DNA from: Thinopyrum elongatum
Taxonomy: Eukaryota; Streptophyta; Magnoliopsida; Poales; Poaceae
Assembly (NCBI GenBank): GCA_011799875.1
Contig: CM022303.1
Location: 546,547,368-546,611,367, forward strand
DNA length: 64,000 bases
Direction: 5' to 3'
The position numbers were made by a program, and so were the translations under genes. Below the pieces are notes generated by a model. It made no database searches, was not told the DNA's origin, and saw only the letters and a list, made by a program, of their open reading frames with translations. Below are positions 44,524 to 57,764 of the stretch, one piece after another. Position 1 is the first letter of the stretch, and every line of letters begins with the position of its first letter.

Positions 44524-46283
44524 TGAAGGAAATATGCCCTAGAGGCAATAATAAAGTTGTTATTTTATATTTCCTTATTCATGATAAATGTTTATTATTC
44601 ATGCTAGAATTGTATTGATCGGAAACCATAATACATGTGTGAATACATAGACAAAACACCGTGTCCCTAGTAAGCCTCTACTAGACTAGCTCGTTGATTA
44701 AAGATGGTTATAGTTTCCTAACCATGGACATGAGTTGTCATTTGATAACGGGATCACATCATTAGGAGAATGATGTGATGGACAAGACCCATCCGTTAGC
44801 TTAGCATAATGATCGTTCAGTTTTATTGCTATTGCTTTCTTCATGTCAAATACATATTCCTTCGACTATGAGATTATGCAACTCCCAGATACTGGAGGAG
44901 TGCCTTGTGTGCTATCAAACGTCACAACATAACTGGGTGATTATAAAGATGCTCTACATGTATCTCCGAAGGTATTTGTTGAGTTGGCATTGATCGAGAC
45001 TAGGATTTGTCACTCCGAGTTTCGGAGAGGTATCTCTGGGCCCTCTCGGTAATACACATCATAAGCTTGCAAGCAAACGACTAAGGAGTTGGTCATGAGG
45101 TGATGTATTACGGAACAAGTAAAGAGACTTGCCGGTAACGAGATTGAACCAGGTCTGAAGATACCGACGACCGAATCTTGGGCAAGTAACATACCGATGG
45201 ACAAAGGGAATTACGTATGTTGTCATAACGGTTCGACCGATAAAGATCTTCATAGAATATGTAGGAGCCAATATGAGCATCTAGGTTCCGCTATTGGTTA
45301 TTGACCGGAGAGGTCTTTTGGTCATGTCTACATAGTTCTCGAACCCGTAGGGTCCGCACGCTTAACGTTCGTTGACGATATAGTATTATATGAGTTACGT
45401 GATTTGGTGACCGAATGTTGTTCGGAGTCCCGAATGAGATCACGGACATGACGAGGAGTCTCGAAATGGTCGAGAGGTAAAGATTGATATATAGGACGAT
45501 AGTATTCGGACACCGGAAGTGTTTCGGGGGTCACCGGGTACTTATCGGGTCACCGGAAGGGGTTCCGGGCACCCCCGGCAAAAGATATGGGCCTAATGGG
45601 CCAAGAGGGGAAACGCACCAGCCACAAGGGGCTGGTGTGCCCCACATATGGGCCGGCCAAGGTGGAGAAGGAAAGGGGAAGGAGGAAAGGAAAGAAAAGG
45701 AATAGGATTCCCCCTTCCTTCCACCTCTCCCCCCTTTCCTTCCCCCTCCGGCAAATAAGGCAGGGTGGGGCACCGGCCATGGGGAGACCCCAAGTAGGAT
45801 TTGGCCTACTTGGGCGCCTCCTGGCTGCCTCCCCTCTCCCTCCCACCTATATATGTGGGGGGCGCCCCTAGCACACACCAGACAATTGCCTAGCCGTGTG
45901 CGGCGCCCCCCTCCACCGTTTACACCCCCGGTCATATTTTCGTAGTGCTTAAGCGAAGCCCTGTGGAGATCACTTCACCTTCACCGTCACCACGCCATCG
46001 TGCTGACGGAACTCATCTACTACCTCGACGTCTTGCTGGATCAAGAAGGCGAGGGACGTCACCGAGCTGAACGTGTGCAGAACTCGGAAGTGCCGTACGT
46101 TCGGTACTCGATCGGTGGAACACGAAGAAAGTTCGACTACATCAACCGCGTTGTGAAACGCTTCCACTTACGGTCTATGAGGGTAAGTAGACACACTATC
46201 CCCCTCATTGCTATGCATCTCCATGAATAGATCATTGCGTGTGCATAGAAAATTTTTTGTTTTCCATGCAATGATTCCCAACA
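44524..46283 (+). repeat. Copia 2 3' LTR
   Basis: 1760 bp, ends CCCAACA, and pairs with 33512-35255. Confidence 0.92.
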
Positions 46284-46630
46284 CAAAATACCCCTGGACT
46301 CAGTACACAATGAATGAAATTAGAAGCAAAAATAGCTTTGCCCACGGGAGATCGAACCCTCGCATGTCATTATTATTTTTTCTTCTCATTTAATTCTCTA
46401 TGTGCTGACAACTAGGACCTACAAGTTATAGGAGAGTGTTTGCAAATGGGGTCCAGGGGTATTTAGGTCACTTAACCCCAATCAATGCCCATTGACCAAA
46501 TGGTAAAGGTGCCGAGTGGCATTTTTGAGCACATGCTTAATGAACGGAAGGATAGCATTTTTGACTAGTCAAAACTTCTAATGGCAAGATTTAGTCTGAC
46601 AAAACTAGTGGCAAAACTGATAAAAACCCA

Positions 46631-49600
46631 TAATCAAAAATACGGTTTCACATTAATCAACATGTCTCGTGTATTTCAAAAATCACACTTTCCAACATAT
46701 AGTGCTCCAAACGATTATAACCCAATCAAGGTAAAACTCCCTTGCTGGAAACTAAATTAGTTAGAATATTCACGATACTTCATATATATGCACACATGCA
46801 TGCAAGTATAATCACACATGAAAATGTCACTTAGTACAAGCAAAGGCAATGCACGTATCAACTAATGCCTGAATGTATTCCTTAACACTTAAATACACAT
46901 ACAATTTATAACAATTCTACAACTAAAATCATATAAACAAATATACACACGAATAAGCAGCAAATGCAACATGGGAATTGTCACAAGAAATCCTTGGAAC
47001 CTTTCTAGTAAAACAAGAAAGCCTTGAACCACATCCAATGTAAGGGGGTATCAGTTATAATTCCCTTTTTATTACAAAACAACAAATCGCACAATATTTA
47101 ATAGCTTATTTATGTAGTGCAAGGAAACTACGTACAAATCAAATATTATTTTTAACAAAGTGGAGTGGAAAATATGAGTTCTGTTACAACAAGAGAGGCT
47201 TGAAATTAATCGTGAGAAACTTGCTCAATTTCTACCATCCATTGTGCAAAATTTGCTCAATGTCTCTTATGTACAAGCATGGTTTGTCATCAAGTGGAAC
47301 ATGGTAAATTTGGCTTGGATGTAAAGGTGCGGCCAGGAAAAAGAAAATAATTTTGTTAGGCTTGTAGTGTAGTGTTCACTTTGATTAAAGTTACTGGCAT
47401 ATGTTACTGACATGAAATGATTAATTGGTTTTGTGATGTTTGCTGACACCAGAGAGATGGATAGTGCATGGGTGAGGTAAGGGTCTAGCATTTCAGATCT
47501 TTTGCGAGGATACGTCTCGCATCATATTCAAGTTAGAACCAGTGGAAATTTACCAGTAACAACAACACTAAAATTAATACTTCATTTTATATGTCACTTC
47601 CATTATATGCACCAACCACGTGGATAGAAATGGCCCCAACCGAGATGGGGAAGAAAATCCTAAACATGGCACATAGTTGAAAACTTTACTAATAAATAAG
47701 CACACACAACACATGGGATAGAATGTTTATCAAAATGTGAATTGTTTCCCGCAAATACAAATGAAATCCCCACTAAACACAAACATGGCCACACGGTTGA
47801 ATAATCAACAAACATAGCCGCATGACATCCCAAATCTGAGCCAGACGTCCTTACCCGAGGGCCTTGCAGCAAAAGATCACCTATGAGATAGACACAAGGG
47901 TTGACAAATTGGCATATTAGCAATGGAAATAATGACACGCATCAATGGTTTCCTATGAACGTGGAATTAGGCAAGTGAAGGCATACAAATTTGGCAACTT
48001 GCTTTCGTAATAGTGTTTGACTCTACATATAAATGGAGAACTACTGTTCATTTCAGTAAATATGATGATATTTGCCTAACCTTTTGACATCCGGGAAGAT
48101 AAAGAACATGAATTATCGAGGCTAACTTATTTTTTTAGGATTATCATCTCTATAGTTAATAGACAATGAACATCCCATCTCTGAATTTCCTACATATTAG
48201 ACTCCATAGGACATAACAGTTTACTTCAGATCCCCAAGATAAGATGTGACATGAATTTCGTGTACATATCAAGCCATAGCATGATTTTAGTTAAATCAAA
48301 GACAATAGAATTGTGCCTCACCTGAAGAAGCATCCCTAGTAGCGATACTCATCATAGATGCCACCACATAGCCCATCTCACAAAGTCAAATGCCGCAAGA
48401 TGGAAAAGGACTGGATTAGCAATATTGATGTCAAAATTTCAATCCATCATATACATTTTTCCAAGGAATCCTTTTCGGTACTCAATGGTCCTTGACTCTA
48501 ATTAAATATATTGTTCACGCCCTGTAATCCATTAAGGCTAATCACACTTTCAGTTTTAGCAAATACCCAAACCCTATACATCAAGGGATTAATCAAACTT
48601 CCCTAACTAACACTGCTCAATAAATCATGAAAGACACAGTATCTAAGTAGCAAGGTACTATGTCTGAACCATGGAGGCATCCTGCAAGATCTAACTACAG
48701 AAAATAGTACTTATGTAGATATTGTAGTCTATAACAATCACATGTAAATATACATCGAATCAATCTTAAAACTTTAAGTACACAACCTTATAACATTTCA
48801 ATGCTAATATAATTAACATATATGATAATAATTATCAAGGGATTTCAATTTTCATGTCCCTCCTTTCTTAGTTCTGCCTAGTTTTGTCCATGTTATTTGT
48901 CATTTGTCATTTTTCGCCTCCACCGCATGACCCACCCTTACAAATGCCCAAACAGGGGTTTGTCGTTGGGTCAAAGTAGTTGACCATTAGTTGGCGTGGT
49001 TACTGATGCATGAGACAACCCTTGTGGGCCCATCTATTAGTGGTTGTGTGGTCATAGGTGGCTCCATTGCTCATTATGCACTTGCTAATGTGTTGGACAC
49101 CCCTGCCGGCTCATCTATCAGTGGCTGCACGGTCATAGTTGGCCCAGGGCCATGTGTCAGTGCATCGCTAATTGGCGCCAAAAAGGTGACTTATAATGTT
49201 GCGAAGGGTACTCAAACTCGAGACCAGCCACTATATCCACATCGCAAGCGCCAACTGAGATAGTGTGTTCGTGGGTTCTCTAACAGAGCCGCACTTTTAT
49301 GTACTCACGGATGGGTAGGGTGGGCCCAGGATTCAGTGACCCTGGACTTAGTGTATAGCCGGCTGTGTGAAACAAATATTATGTTAGCTCTGAAGATAAA
49401 TTGGTCTCCTTTATTATTTTTTCAAAAACTGAATTCATATTGGGTGAAAATTGGTCTTCCATCTTTTTTGGGGTACTTCTTTCACAAAAAAGGCACTTTT
49501 GACACTGTTTTTCTGAAAACAAATTATTTATAACAAAATAATTGAAACTTCCTTTGGCAATGTTGTTTGCAATGGTAATACCCATGTTTGTGACAAATAT

Positions 49601-50471
49601 GGTCATGTTATCATGGATTGTTTCATGGATGTGGCCATGGGCAAGGCCATATGAGTGAAAAACCATGCACCCTCATACAAAATAATAGGCGATTTTGTGA
49701 AGGTTTTTTTTCTAGTTTTTGGTATTGCTTGTTTATCATTTTCCCTCAAACTAGTTCACAAAAAAGGGGTAGATGCAAAAGGATTTAAAATTTTGAGACT
49801 TTATTCATTTTCTATAAAAAAATCCAAGATGGAGCAATACTTTCAAGGATGACTCCTCACGGCATATGGTTGAGGATTTCATCTTCCTTTGTGTCAAGTG
49901 CCTACACTCATAATATGGAAGCTTGAAATTGTTTTTGGCAACTATTAGGATGAAACTAGGCCACACTTGCAACTCAAATTTGAATTACCTTAAGTAAATG
50001 CCTAGAAACTCAGTAAATCAAAGAAATATAGCAAACACACTTTGAAATCCATGAGAATTTGGTAGTAGGCCTCCAATGTGTTCTAATTTGGGTGAAAATT
50101 GCAAAGGTTCAAATTTCCATCTTTTTGGGGGTACTTCGTTCACGAAAAAGCCATTTTGGCACTATTTGTTTGAAATGTGGGTCACCACTTGTCAAATTGT
50201 GCAATAAGTAGCAAAAAGGGTAAGTGTGCAGACTAAGGCATAGCCTAGTGGTGGGAAGGGGTTTATGCCTTCCCACCCACCCAGGTTCAAGGCATGGTAC
50301 TTGCAATTTGGGTTTGTTGCACCAATTATACTGTAGGGGGTTCCCTTATAGTCTTTCTATCAAAAAAAACATTCAAACAGCAAAAAAATCATTTAAAATT
50401 TATACTTTTTACAGACATTCAAACACTAAACATAGCTACTGACAAAAAAAACTCTATTTGGTACTCCTAAT
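46631..50471. other. Long intergenic stretch with minor repeats, no gene
   Basis: Mostly AT-rich, short unsupported ORFs only. An ~82-bp tandem duplication at 49025-49145 shares 'ccatctat.agtggttg..ggtcata.gtggc'. A diverged direct repeat links 49436-49520 with 50088-50180 ('gggtgaaaatt', 'tccatcttttt.ggggtacttc.ttcac.aaaa.gc.cttttg.cact'). Such repeats could be subterminal parts of a DNA transposon, but I found no termini. Confidence 0.45.
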
Positions 50472-51416
50472 CTACTCATCTTCATCGTCAACGTCGAAAC
50501 CATTGTCGAGGCCAAGGGAGTCATCGTCGTCGTCCTTGCCAAGGGAGTAATTGTCGTCCTTGCTCACGAGGTCGATGGTGGCGTCGGCTACCGAAGCGAC
50601 AACCGAGTCGTGCAACTCTGACGTGTTAACCAGGTCATCGGAGTGGCGCTACGGCCCCTTCGCTGATTTGTGTAGCACAAGGAGGAGCCCCGGAAAGTCT
50701 GAAGCTTCGTCGGCCTCGCTGGACACCGGCCCTCTATACTCCGCGAGCAAAGGCGGCTTCAGCTTAGGAACTAGCAGGCCACCGTGCGGGCTCGTCCCCG
50801 GCCTCGGCTTCGGCACGAGCACGCCATCGCGTGAGTTGGTCCCAAGCTCGGGCTTAGTTAGGCACGAGCAGGCCGCCGATGCATGAGCTCTTCCTCGGCT
50901 CTGGCTTAGGACACGGAGGCCGCTGCCACGCGCTAGGAGCTCATCCCTGGCTCGTCCTTAGGGATGCGGAGGCACGTCGTGGAGCACATCTCCGGATTTG
51001 CACAAACATTGCCGCCTCCTCCTCCTCGAGGCATGAAGCGTGGCGCTGATCCTTGGTCGGCCTCGTCCAGGCCGCGCTGCATGCCGCAGGTGACCGTGAT
51101 GTCTTCGAAGGTACGCCCTTCCCAGAATGCGTACCTCTCGTCAATGTTGTTGCACACCAACTGGTAGGGGCCACCGTAGTGCTAGATGCGGTAGTATTGT
51201 CATCAGTGAGGATCTGCAGCCATCGCCGGCTACTTGGCGCGCAGTCCGGATGCGCCCTCCCTTCCGGTGTTAGCCCATGTCGTAAGGCACAGATTGCTCG
51301 CGACATGGCAGGCGTGCCGACGGTGGGGACAGGCTCGACCGATAACCCCCCATGCTCAAATGCCAGCCCTCCGGCAGGCGCGTGTCCAGCGGCGCCATGA
51401 CGCCCCAGCGGGCGAG

Positions 51417-52935
51417 TGATACGTCCATTTTGCATCATGTTTTCCTACTGTTATTTATAATGTTTTTATGCATAATAATGCTTTTTGGAGTAATTCTAAT
51501 GCCTTTTCTCTCATAATATGCAAGGTTTACACAAAGAGGGAGAACACCGGCAGCTGGAATTCTGGACCTGAAAAAGCTACGTCAGCGTTACCTATTTTGC
51601 ACATCTCCAAATGAGCTAAAAATTTACGGAGAATTATTTTGCAATATATAAAAAAATACTTGAGCAAATAACTACCGGAGGAGGCCCACAGGTGGGCACA
51701 ACCCACCTGGGTGCGCCAGGCCCCCTAGGCGCGCCCTGGTGGGTTGTGCCCTCCTCGGCCCACCTCCGATGCCCATCTTCTGGTATATAGGTCATTTTGA
51801 CCTAGAGAAAATTAGAGGGGGACTTTTGGGACGGAGCACCGCCGTCTCGAGGCGGAACTTGGGAAGGAGCACTTTTGCCCTTCGGCGGAGTGATTCCGCC
51901 GGGGGAACTTCCCTCCCGGAAGGGGAAATCATCGTCATCGTCATCACCAACAACTCTCCCATATTTGGGAGGGCCATATCCATCAACATCTTCAACATCA
52001 CCATCTCCTCTCAAACCCTAGTTCATCTATTGTGTTCAATCTTTGTACCGGAACCTTAGATTGGTACTTTTGGGTGACTAGTTGTGTTGATTACATCTTG
52101 TAGTTGATTACTATATGGTTTATTTGGTGGAAGATTATATGTTCAGATCCATTATGCTATTTAATACCCCTCTGATCTTGAGCATGATTATCATTTGTGA
52201 GTAATTACTTTTGTTCTTGAGGTCACGGGAGATGTCATGTTGCAAGTAATCATGTGAACTTGATATGTGTTCGATATTTTGATGATATGTATGTTGTGAT
52301 TCCCTTAGTGGTGTCATGTGAACATCGACTACATGGCACTTCACCATATTTGGGCCTAAGGGAATGCATTGTGGAGTAGTTATTAGATGATGGGTTGCTA
52401 GAGTGACAGAAGCTTAAACCCTAGTTTATGCGCTACTTCGTAAGGGACTGATTTGGATCCAAAAGTGTAATGCTATGGTTAGATTTTATCTTAATACTTT
52501 TCTCATAGTTGCGGATGCTTGCGAGAGGATTAATCATAAGTAGGAGGTTTCTTCAAGTAAGAACAGCACCTAAGCACCAGTCCACCCACATATCAAATTA
52601 TCAAAGTAGCGAACACGAATCAAACCAACATGATGAAAGTGACTAGATGAAATTCCCATGTACCCTCAAGAACGCTTTGCTTATCATAAGAGACCATTTT
52701 GGCCTGTCCTTTGTCATAAAAGGATTGGGCTACCTTGCTGCATATTATTTACCATTACCGTTACTTGCTTGTTACAAATTATCTTGCTATCAAACTACCT
52801 GTTACCGACTATTTCAGTGCTTGCAGAAAACACCTTGCTGAAAACCACTTGTCATTTCCTTCTGCTCCTCGTTGGGTTCGACACTCTTACTTATCGAAAG
52901 GACTACGATTGATCCCCTATACTTGTGGCTCATCA
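51417..52935 (+). repeat. Gypsy 2 5' LTR with hairpin and TATA box
   Basis: 1519 bp. A 24-bp-arm hairpin occupies 51694-51717 and 51728-51751 (22 of 24 positions complementary), followed 33 bp later by a TATA box (TGGTATATAGG, 51784-51789). Confidence 0.92.
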
Positions 52936-52945
52936 AGGCTCTTTT

Positions 52946-52964
52946 CTTGCGCCGTTGCCGGGGA
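52946..52964 (+). other. Gypsy 2 primer binding site
   Basis: CTTGCGCCGTTGCCGGGGA, near-identical to the Athila-type site TGGCGCCGTTGCCGGGGA, complementary to the 3' end of tRNA-Asp. One mismatch near the start. Confidence 0.75.
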
Positions 52965-53041
52965 GTGAAGCGCTCTTGGTAAGTGGAAATTGGTAAGGAA
53001 AAATTATTACTAAGAGCTGAAATTTATTGTCACTTGTTACT

Positions 53042-54424
53042 ATGGAGAATCATCCTTTGAGGGGTTTGTTCGGGGTATCTTCACCTCGACCAGAACCACA
53101 ATTAGTTACCCCTCAACCTACTACACCTACTGAAAATATTGGTTATGAGATTCCTTCGGGTATAATAGAACAACTGCTAGCTAATCCTTATGCAGGAGAT
53201 GGAACTGAACATCCTGATATGCACTTGATATATGTGGATGAAATTTGTGGATTATTTAAGCTTGCAGGTTTATCGGGAGATGAAGCTAAGAAGAAGGTTT
53301 CCCCTTTATCTTTGAAGGGAAAATCATTGACATGGCATAGGCTATGCGATGATATTGGATCTTGGAACTGGAATCGATTGAAATTGGAATCTCACCAAAA
53401 AAATTATCCTATGCATCTAGTTCATCGTGATCGGAATTATATATATAATTTTTGGCCTCGTGAAGGTGAAAGTATCGCTCTAGCTTGGGGGAGGCTTAAG
53501 TCAATGTTATATTCATGCCCCAATCATGAGCTCTCTAGAGAAATTATCATTCAGAATTTTTATGCTCGGCTTTCTCGTGATGATCAATCCATACTCGATA
53601 CTTCTTGTACTGGTTCTTTTATGAAGAAGACTATTGGATTCAGGTGGGATCTTTTAGAAAGAATTAAATGCAACTCTGAAGATTGGGAACTCGATGAAGG
53701 TAAAGAGTCAGGTATTAAGCTTGAATTTGATTGTGCTAAATCTTTTATGAATACCGATGCTTTTCACAAGTTTAGCACTAAATATGGACTTGACTCTAAG
53801 ATAGTAGCCTCTTTTTGTGAATCATTTTCTACTCATGTTGATCTCCCCAAAGAGAAGTGGTTTAAATATCATCCCCCTATCAAAGAAGAAATTAAAGAAC
53901 CCGACATAGTTAAAGATGAAACTATTATTTACAATGTTGATCCAGTTGTGCCTACTCCTTATATTGAAAAACCACCTTTCCCTATTAGGATAAAGGAACA
54001 TGCTAAGGTTTCAACTGTGGTTTGCAAAAGTAATATTAGAGCACCTAAACCTGTGGAACAAATTAAAGTAGAACCTAGTGTTGCTATGGTTAAAGATCTC
54101 CTGGTAGAAAATATTGATGGGCATGTTATTTACTTCTGTGATGAAGCTGCTAGAATTGCCAAACCCGATGAAAAAGATAAACATAGACCTGTTGTTGGCA
54201 TGCCTGTTGTCTCAGTTAAAATAGGAGATCATTGTTATCATGGTTTATGTGACTTAGGTGCTAGCGTGAGTGCTATTCCTTTTACCTTATACCAAGAAAT
54301 TATGAATGACATAGCACTCGCTGAAATAGAAGACATAGATGTCACTATTAAACTTGCTAATAGAGAGACACCATCAAACCACTTGGGATTGTTAGAGATG
54401 TTGAAGTCTTGTGTGGGAAAATAA
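53042..54424 (+). CDS. Gypsy 2 Gag and aspartic protease
   Basis: 460 codons from the ATG at 53042 (MENHPLRGLFG); an upstream in-frame TTG is not a likely start. The Gag domain (about residues 60-200) contains LSLKGKSLTWHRL, FWPREGESIALAWGRLK and the ARLSRDDQ region typical of Gypsy capsid proteins. I see no CCHC knuckle. The retropepsin-like domain near the end has CDLGASVSAIP with the catalytic Asp at residue 404 (54251-54253); DLGAS in place of DTGAS is usual in the Athila/Tat lineage. The frame leaves the family pattern near residue 448: a one-base deletion around 54388 appears to divert it to the stop at 54422. The intact family has protease continuing into pol. Confidence 0.85.
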   Translation: MENHPLRGLFGVSSPRPEPQLVTPQPTTPTENIGYEIPSGIIEQLLANPYAGDGTEHPDMHLIYVDEICGLFKLAGLSGDEAKKKVSPLSLKGKSLTWHRLCDDIGSWNWNRLKLESHQKNYPMHLVHRDRNYIYNFWPREGESIALAWGRLKSMLYSCPNHELSREIIIQNFYARLSRDDQSILDTSCTGSFMKKTIGFRWDLLERIKCNSEDWELDEGKESGIKLEFDCAKSFMNTDAFHKFSTKYGLDSKIVASFCESFSTHVDLPKEKWFKYHPPIKEEIKEPDIVKDETIIYNVDPVVPTPYIEKPPFPIRIKEHAKVSTVVCKSNIRAPKPVEQIKVEPSVAMVKDLLVENIDGHVIYFCDEAARIAKPDEKDKHRPVVGMPVVSVKIGDHCYHGLCDLGASVSAIPFTLYQEIMNDIALAEIEDIDVTIKLANRETPSNHLGLLEMLKSCVGK

Positions 54425-57400
54425 AATACCCTAATGATTTTCTAGTTCTTGGTTCCCCACAAGATGACTTATTTCCCATTATCTTTGGTAGACCTTTCTT
54501 GAACACTGTCAATGCTACTATAGATTGTCATAAACAAACTATCAGTGTTAGCTTTGGTGATGAGTCTCATGAATTTAATTTTTCCAAGTTTAATAGACAA
54601 CCTCATAAGAAAGAATTACCTAGTAAAGATGAAATAATTGGTCTTGCTTCTATTGATGTGCCTCCTACTGATCCACTAGAACAATACTTGCTAGACCATG
54701 AAAATGATATGCATATGCATGAAAGAAATGAGATAGATAAATTTTTCTTTACACAACGACCCCTGCTCAAACACAATTTGCCTATTGAAACTCTAGGAGG
54801 TCCTCCTCCACCTAAAGGTGATACCGTGTTTGAATTAAAACAATTGCCTGACACTTTGAAATATGCTTATCTCGATGAGAAAAAGATATATCCTGTTATT
54901 ATTAGTGCTAACCTTTCAGAACATGAAGAAGAAAGATTATTAAAAATTCTGAAGAAGCACTGTGCTACCATTGCATATACTCTTGATGATCTTAAGTGCA
55001 TTAGTCCCACTCTCTGTCAGCACAAGATTAATATGGAACCTGATGCTAAACCCGTTGTTGATCATCAACGGCGTTTGAATCCTAAGATGAAAGAAGTGGT
55101 AAGAACTGAAATATTAAAGCTTCTGGAAGCAGGTATAATCTATCCCATAGCTCATAGTAGATGGGTAAGTCCCGTTCATTGTGTCCCTGAGAAGGGAGGT
55201 ATTACTGTTGTTCCTAATGATAAAAATGAACTTATTCCACAAAGAATTGTTACTGGCTATACAATGGTAATTTATTTTAGAAAATTAAATAAAGCAACTA
55301 TAAAAGATCATTACCCTTTGCCTTTTATTGATCAAATGTTGGAAAGATTATCTAAGCACACACACTTTTGTTTTCTTGATGGATATTCTGGTTTTTCTCA
55401 AATACCTGTTTCACAACCTGATCAAGACAAAACCACCTTTACTTGCCCATTTGGAATGTATGCTTATAGACGTATGCCTTTTGGTTTATGCAATGCACCT
55501 GCTACTTTTCAAAGATGTATGACTGCTATATTCTCTGATTTTTGTGAAAAGATTGTTGAGGTTTTCATGGATGATTTTTCTGTTTATGGAACTTCTTTCG
55601 ATGATTGCTTGAGCAACCTTGATCGAGTTTTGCAGAGATGTGAGCAAACTAATCTTGTCTTGAATTGGGAGAAGTGCCACTTTATGGTTAATGAAGGTAT
55701 TGTCTTGGGGCATAAAATTTCTGAACAAGGTATTGAGGTGGACCAAGCTAAAGTTGATGCAATTGAGAAAATGCCATGCCCTAAAGATATTAAAGGTATT
55801 TGTAGTTTCCTTGGTCATGCTGGTTTCTATAGGAGGTTTATTAAAGACTTCTCTAAAATTTCTAGGCCTCTTACAAATATTTTACAAAAGGATGTTCCAT
55901 TTGTTTTTTATGATGAATGTGTAGAAGCCTTTGAAACACTTAAGAAAGCCTTAACTTCTGCACCTATTGTTCAACCACCTGACTGGAACTTGCCTTTTGA
56001 AATTATGTGTGATGCTAGTGATTATGATGTTGGTGCTGTTCTAGGATAAAAAGTTGATAAGAAATTAAATGTTATTCATTATGCTAGCAAAACTCTAGAC
56101 AATGCCCAACGAAATTATGCTACTACTGAAAAAGAATTTTTAGCAATTGTGTTTTCTTGTGATAAATTCAAATCTTACATTGTTGATTCCAAAGTAATTG
56201 TTCACACCGATCATGCTGCTATTAAATATCTTATGGAAAAGAAAGATGCTAAACCTAGACTTATTAGGTGGGTTCTCTTACTACAAGAATTTGATTTACA
56301 TATTACTAATAGAAAAGGAGCTGAGAACCCCGTAGCTGATAACTTATCTAGGTTAGAAAATATCCTTGATTACGCACTACCTATTGATGATAGCTTTCCT
56401 GATGAACAACTAGCTGCAATAAATGTTTCTCATAATACTCCTTGGTATACTGACTATGCTAATTATATTGTTGCTAAATACATACCACCTAGTTTCACAT
56501 ACCAACAAAAGAAAAAGTTCTTCTATGATTTAAGACATTACTTTTGGGATGACCCACATCTTTATAAAGAAGGAGTAGATGATATTATTAGACGTTGTGT
56601 ACCTGAGCATGAGCATGAACAAATGCTACAGAAATGTCACTCCAAAGCTTATGGAGGGCACCATACGGGAGATAGAACTGCTCATAAGGTATTGCAATCT
56701 AGTTTTTATTGGCCTATTCTCTTCAAGGATGCCCGTAAATTTGTTTTATCTTGTGATGAATGTCAAAGAATTGGTAATATCGGTAAGCGTCAAGAAATGC
56801 CTATGAACTATTCACTTGCTATTGAACCATTTGATGTTTGGGATTTTGATTATATGGGACCTTTTCCTTCCTCTAATGGGTATACACATATTTTGGTTGC
56901 TGTTGATTATGTTACTAAGTGGGTAGAAGCTATTCCAACTAGTAGTGCTGATCATAACACTTCCATTAATATGCTTAAAGAAGTTATTTTCCCGAGGTTT
57001 GGAGTCCCTAGATATTTAATGACTGATGGTGGTTCACACTTTATTCATGGTGCCTTTCGTAAAATGCTTGCTAAATATGATGTTAACCATAGAATTGCAT
57101 CACCCTATCATCCTCAATCTAGTGGTCAAGTAGAAATAGAGAAATAAAACTAATATTACAAAAAACTGTTAACAGATCCCGAAAGAATTGGTCTAAGATA
57201 TTGGATGATGCACTTTGGGCCTACAGAACAGCATATAAAAATCCTATGGGTATGTCTTCCTATAAAATGGTTTATGGAAAAGCTTGCCATTTGCCTCTAG
57301 AGTTAGAACATAAAGCATATTGGGCAATTAAAGAACTCAACTATGACTTCAAACTTGTCGGTGAAAAGAGGTTATTTGATATTAGCTCATTAGATGAATG

Positions 57401-57764
57401 GAGAACCCAAGCTGATGAAAATGCCAAGTTATTTAAAGAAAAAGTTGAAAGATTGCATGACAAAAGAATCCAAAAGCGGGAATTCAATGTTGGAGAATAT
57501 GTTCTTTTGTACAACTCTTGTTTTAGATTCTTTGCAAGAAAACTTCTCTCTAAATGGGAAGGACCATATATTATCGAGGAGGTTTATCGCTCTGGAGCTA
57601 TCAAGATTAATAATGCTAAAGGTACTAACCCGAAGGTGGTCAATGGGCAAATAATTAAACACTATATCTCAGGTATGCCTATTAATGTTGAAAGCAATAT
57701 TACTCAAACCATGGCATCGGAGGAACACATAAAAGAAACCTTCTGGAACACTCCAGAATACTAA
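54409..57764 (+). pseudogene. Gypsy 2 pol: protease tail, reverse transcriptase, RNase H, integrase
   Basis: The frame from 54409 resumes the protease tail (IIFGRPFLNTVNATIDC). RT follows, with PLPFIDQMLERL, the FLDGYSGFSQI block and the catalytic FMDD at 55564-55575. RNase H begins (CDASDYDVGAVLG) and is cut by TAA at 56047-56049, probably from CAA. It continues in frame ([30 protein letters not shown]). The integrase HHCC finger (about 56635-56765, [18 protein letters not shown]), D at about 56850 (WDFDYMGPF) and D at about 57022 (LMTDGGSHF) are present. Near 57138 (SSGQVEI) a small deletion shifts the frame to a TAA at 57145. The integrase C-terminus (57180-57764, [35 protein letters not shown]) is in the next frame. 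Confidence 0.92.

Larger units (their letters stand above)
33512..46283 (+). mobile_element. Copia LTR retrotransposon (Copia 2), interrupted by solo LTR B
   Basis: LTRs at 33512-35255 and 44524-46283 are flanked by target duplication CAAAA (33507-33511 and 46284-46288). A degenerate initiator-tRNA-Met PBS and a polypurine tract adjoin the LTRs. A single gag-pol frame in Copia order (Gag, protease, integrase, reverse transcriptase, RNase H) begins at 36495. It is disrupted by the 4.0 kb solo LTR at 37867 and two nonsense codons, so this copy is inactive. Without the insertion it is about 8.76 kb. The LTRs differ by roughly 2% by eye over the first few hundred bases. Confidence 0.93.
33345..46630. 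mobile_element. Fold-back (long-TIR) MITE, split by Copia 2
   Basis: With the Copia element and one CAAAA copy removed, 33345-33511 plus 46289-46299 is the inverted, diverged copy of 46451-46630. Shared words in one arm and the complement of the other include GCCATTAG/GCCACTAG, CTCAAAAATG, GTGTGCTCAAAAATG/CATGTGCTCAAAAATG, and AAATACCCCTGGAC, which is exact and lies at the inner end (46286-46299 against 46451-46464). Each arm is about 180 bp around a ~150-bp centre; total ~510 bp. No transposase or clear target duplication is seen, so the superfamily is undetermined. Confidence 0.65.
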
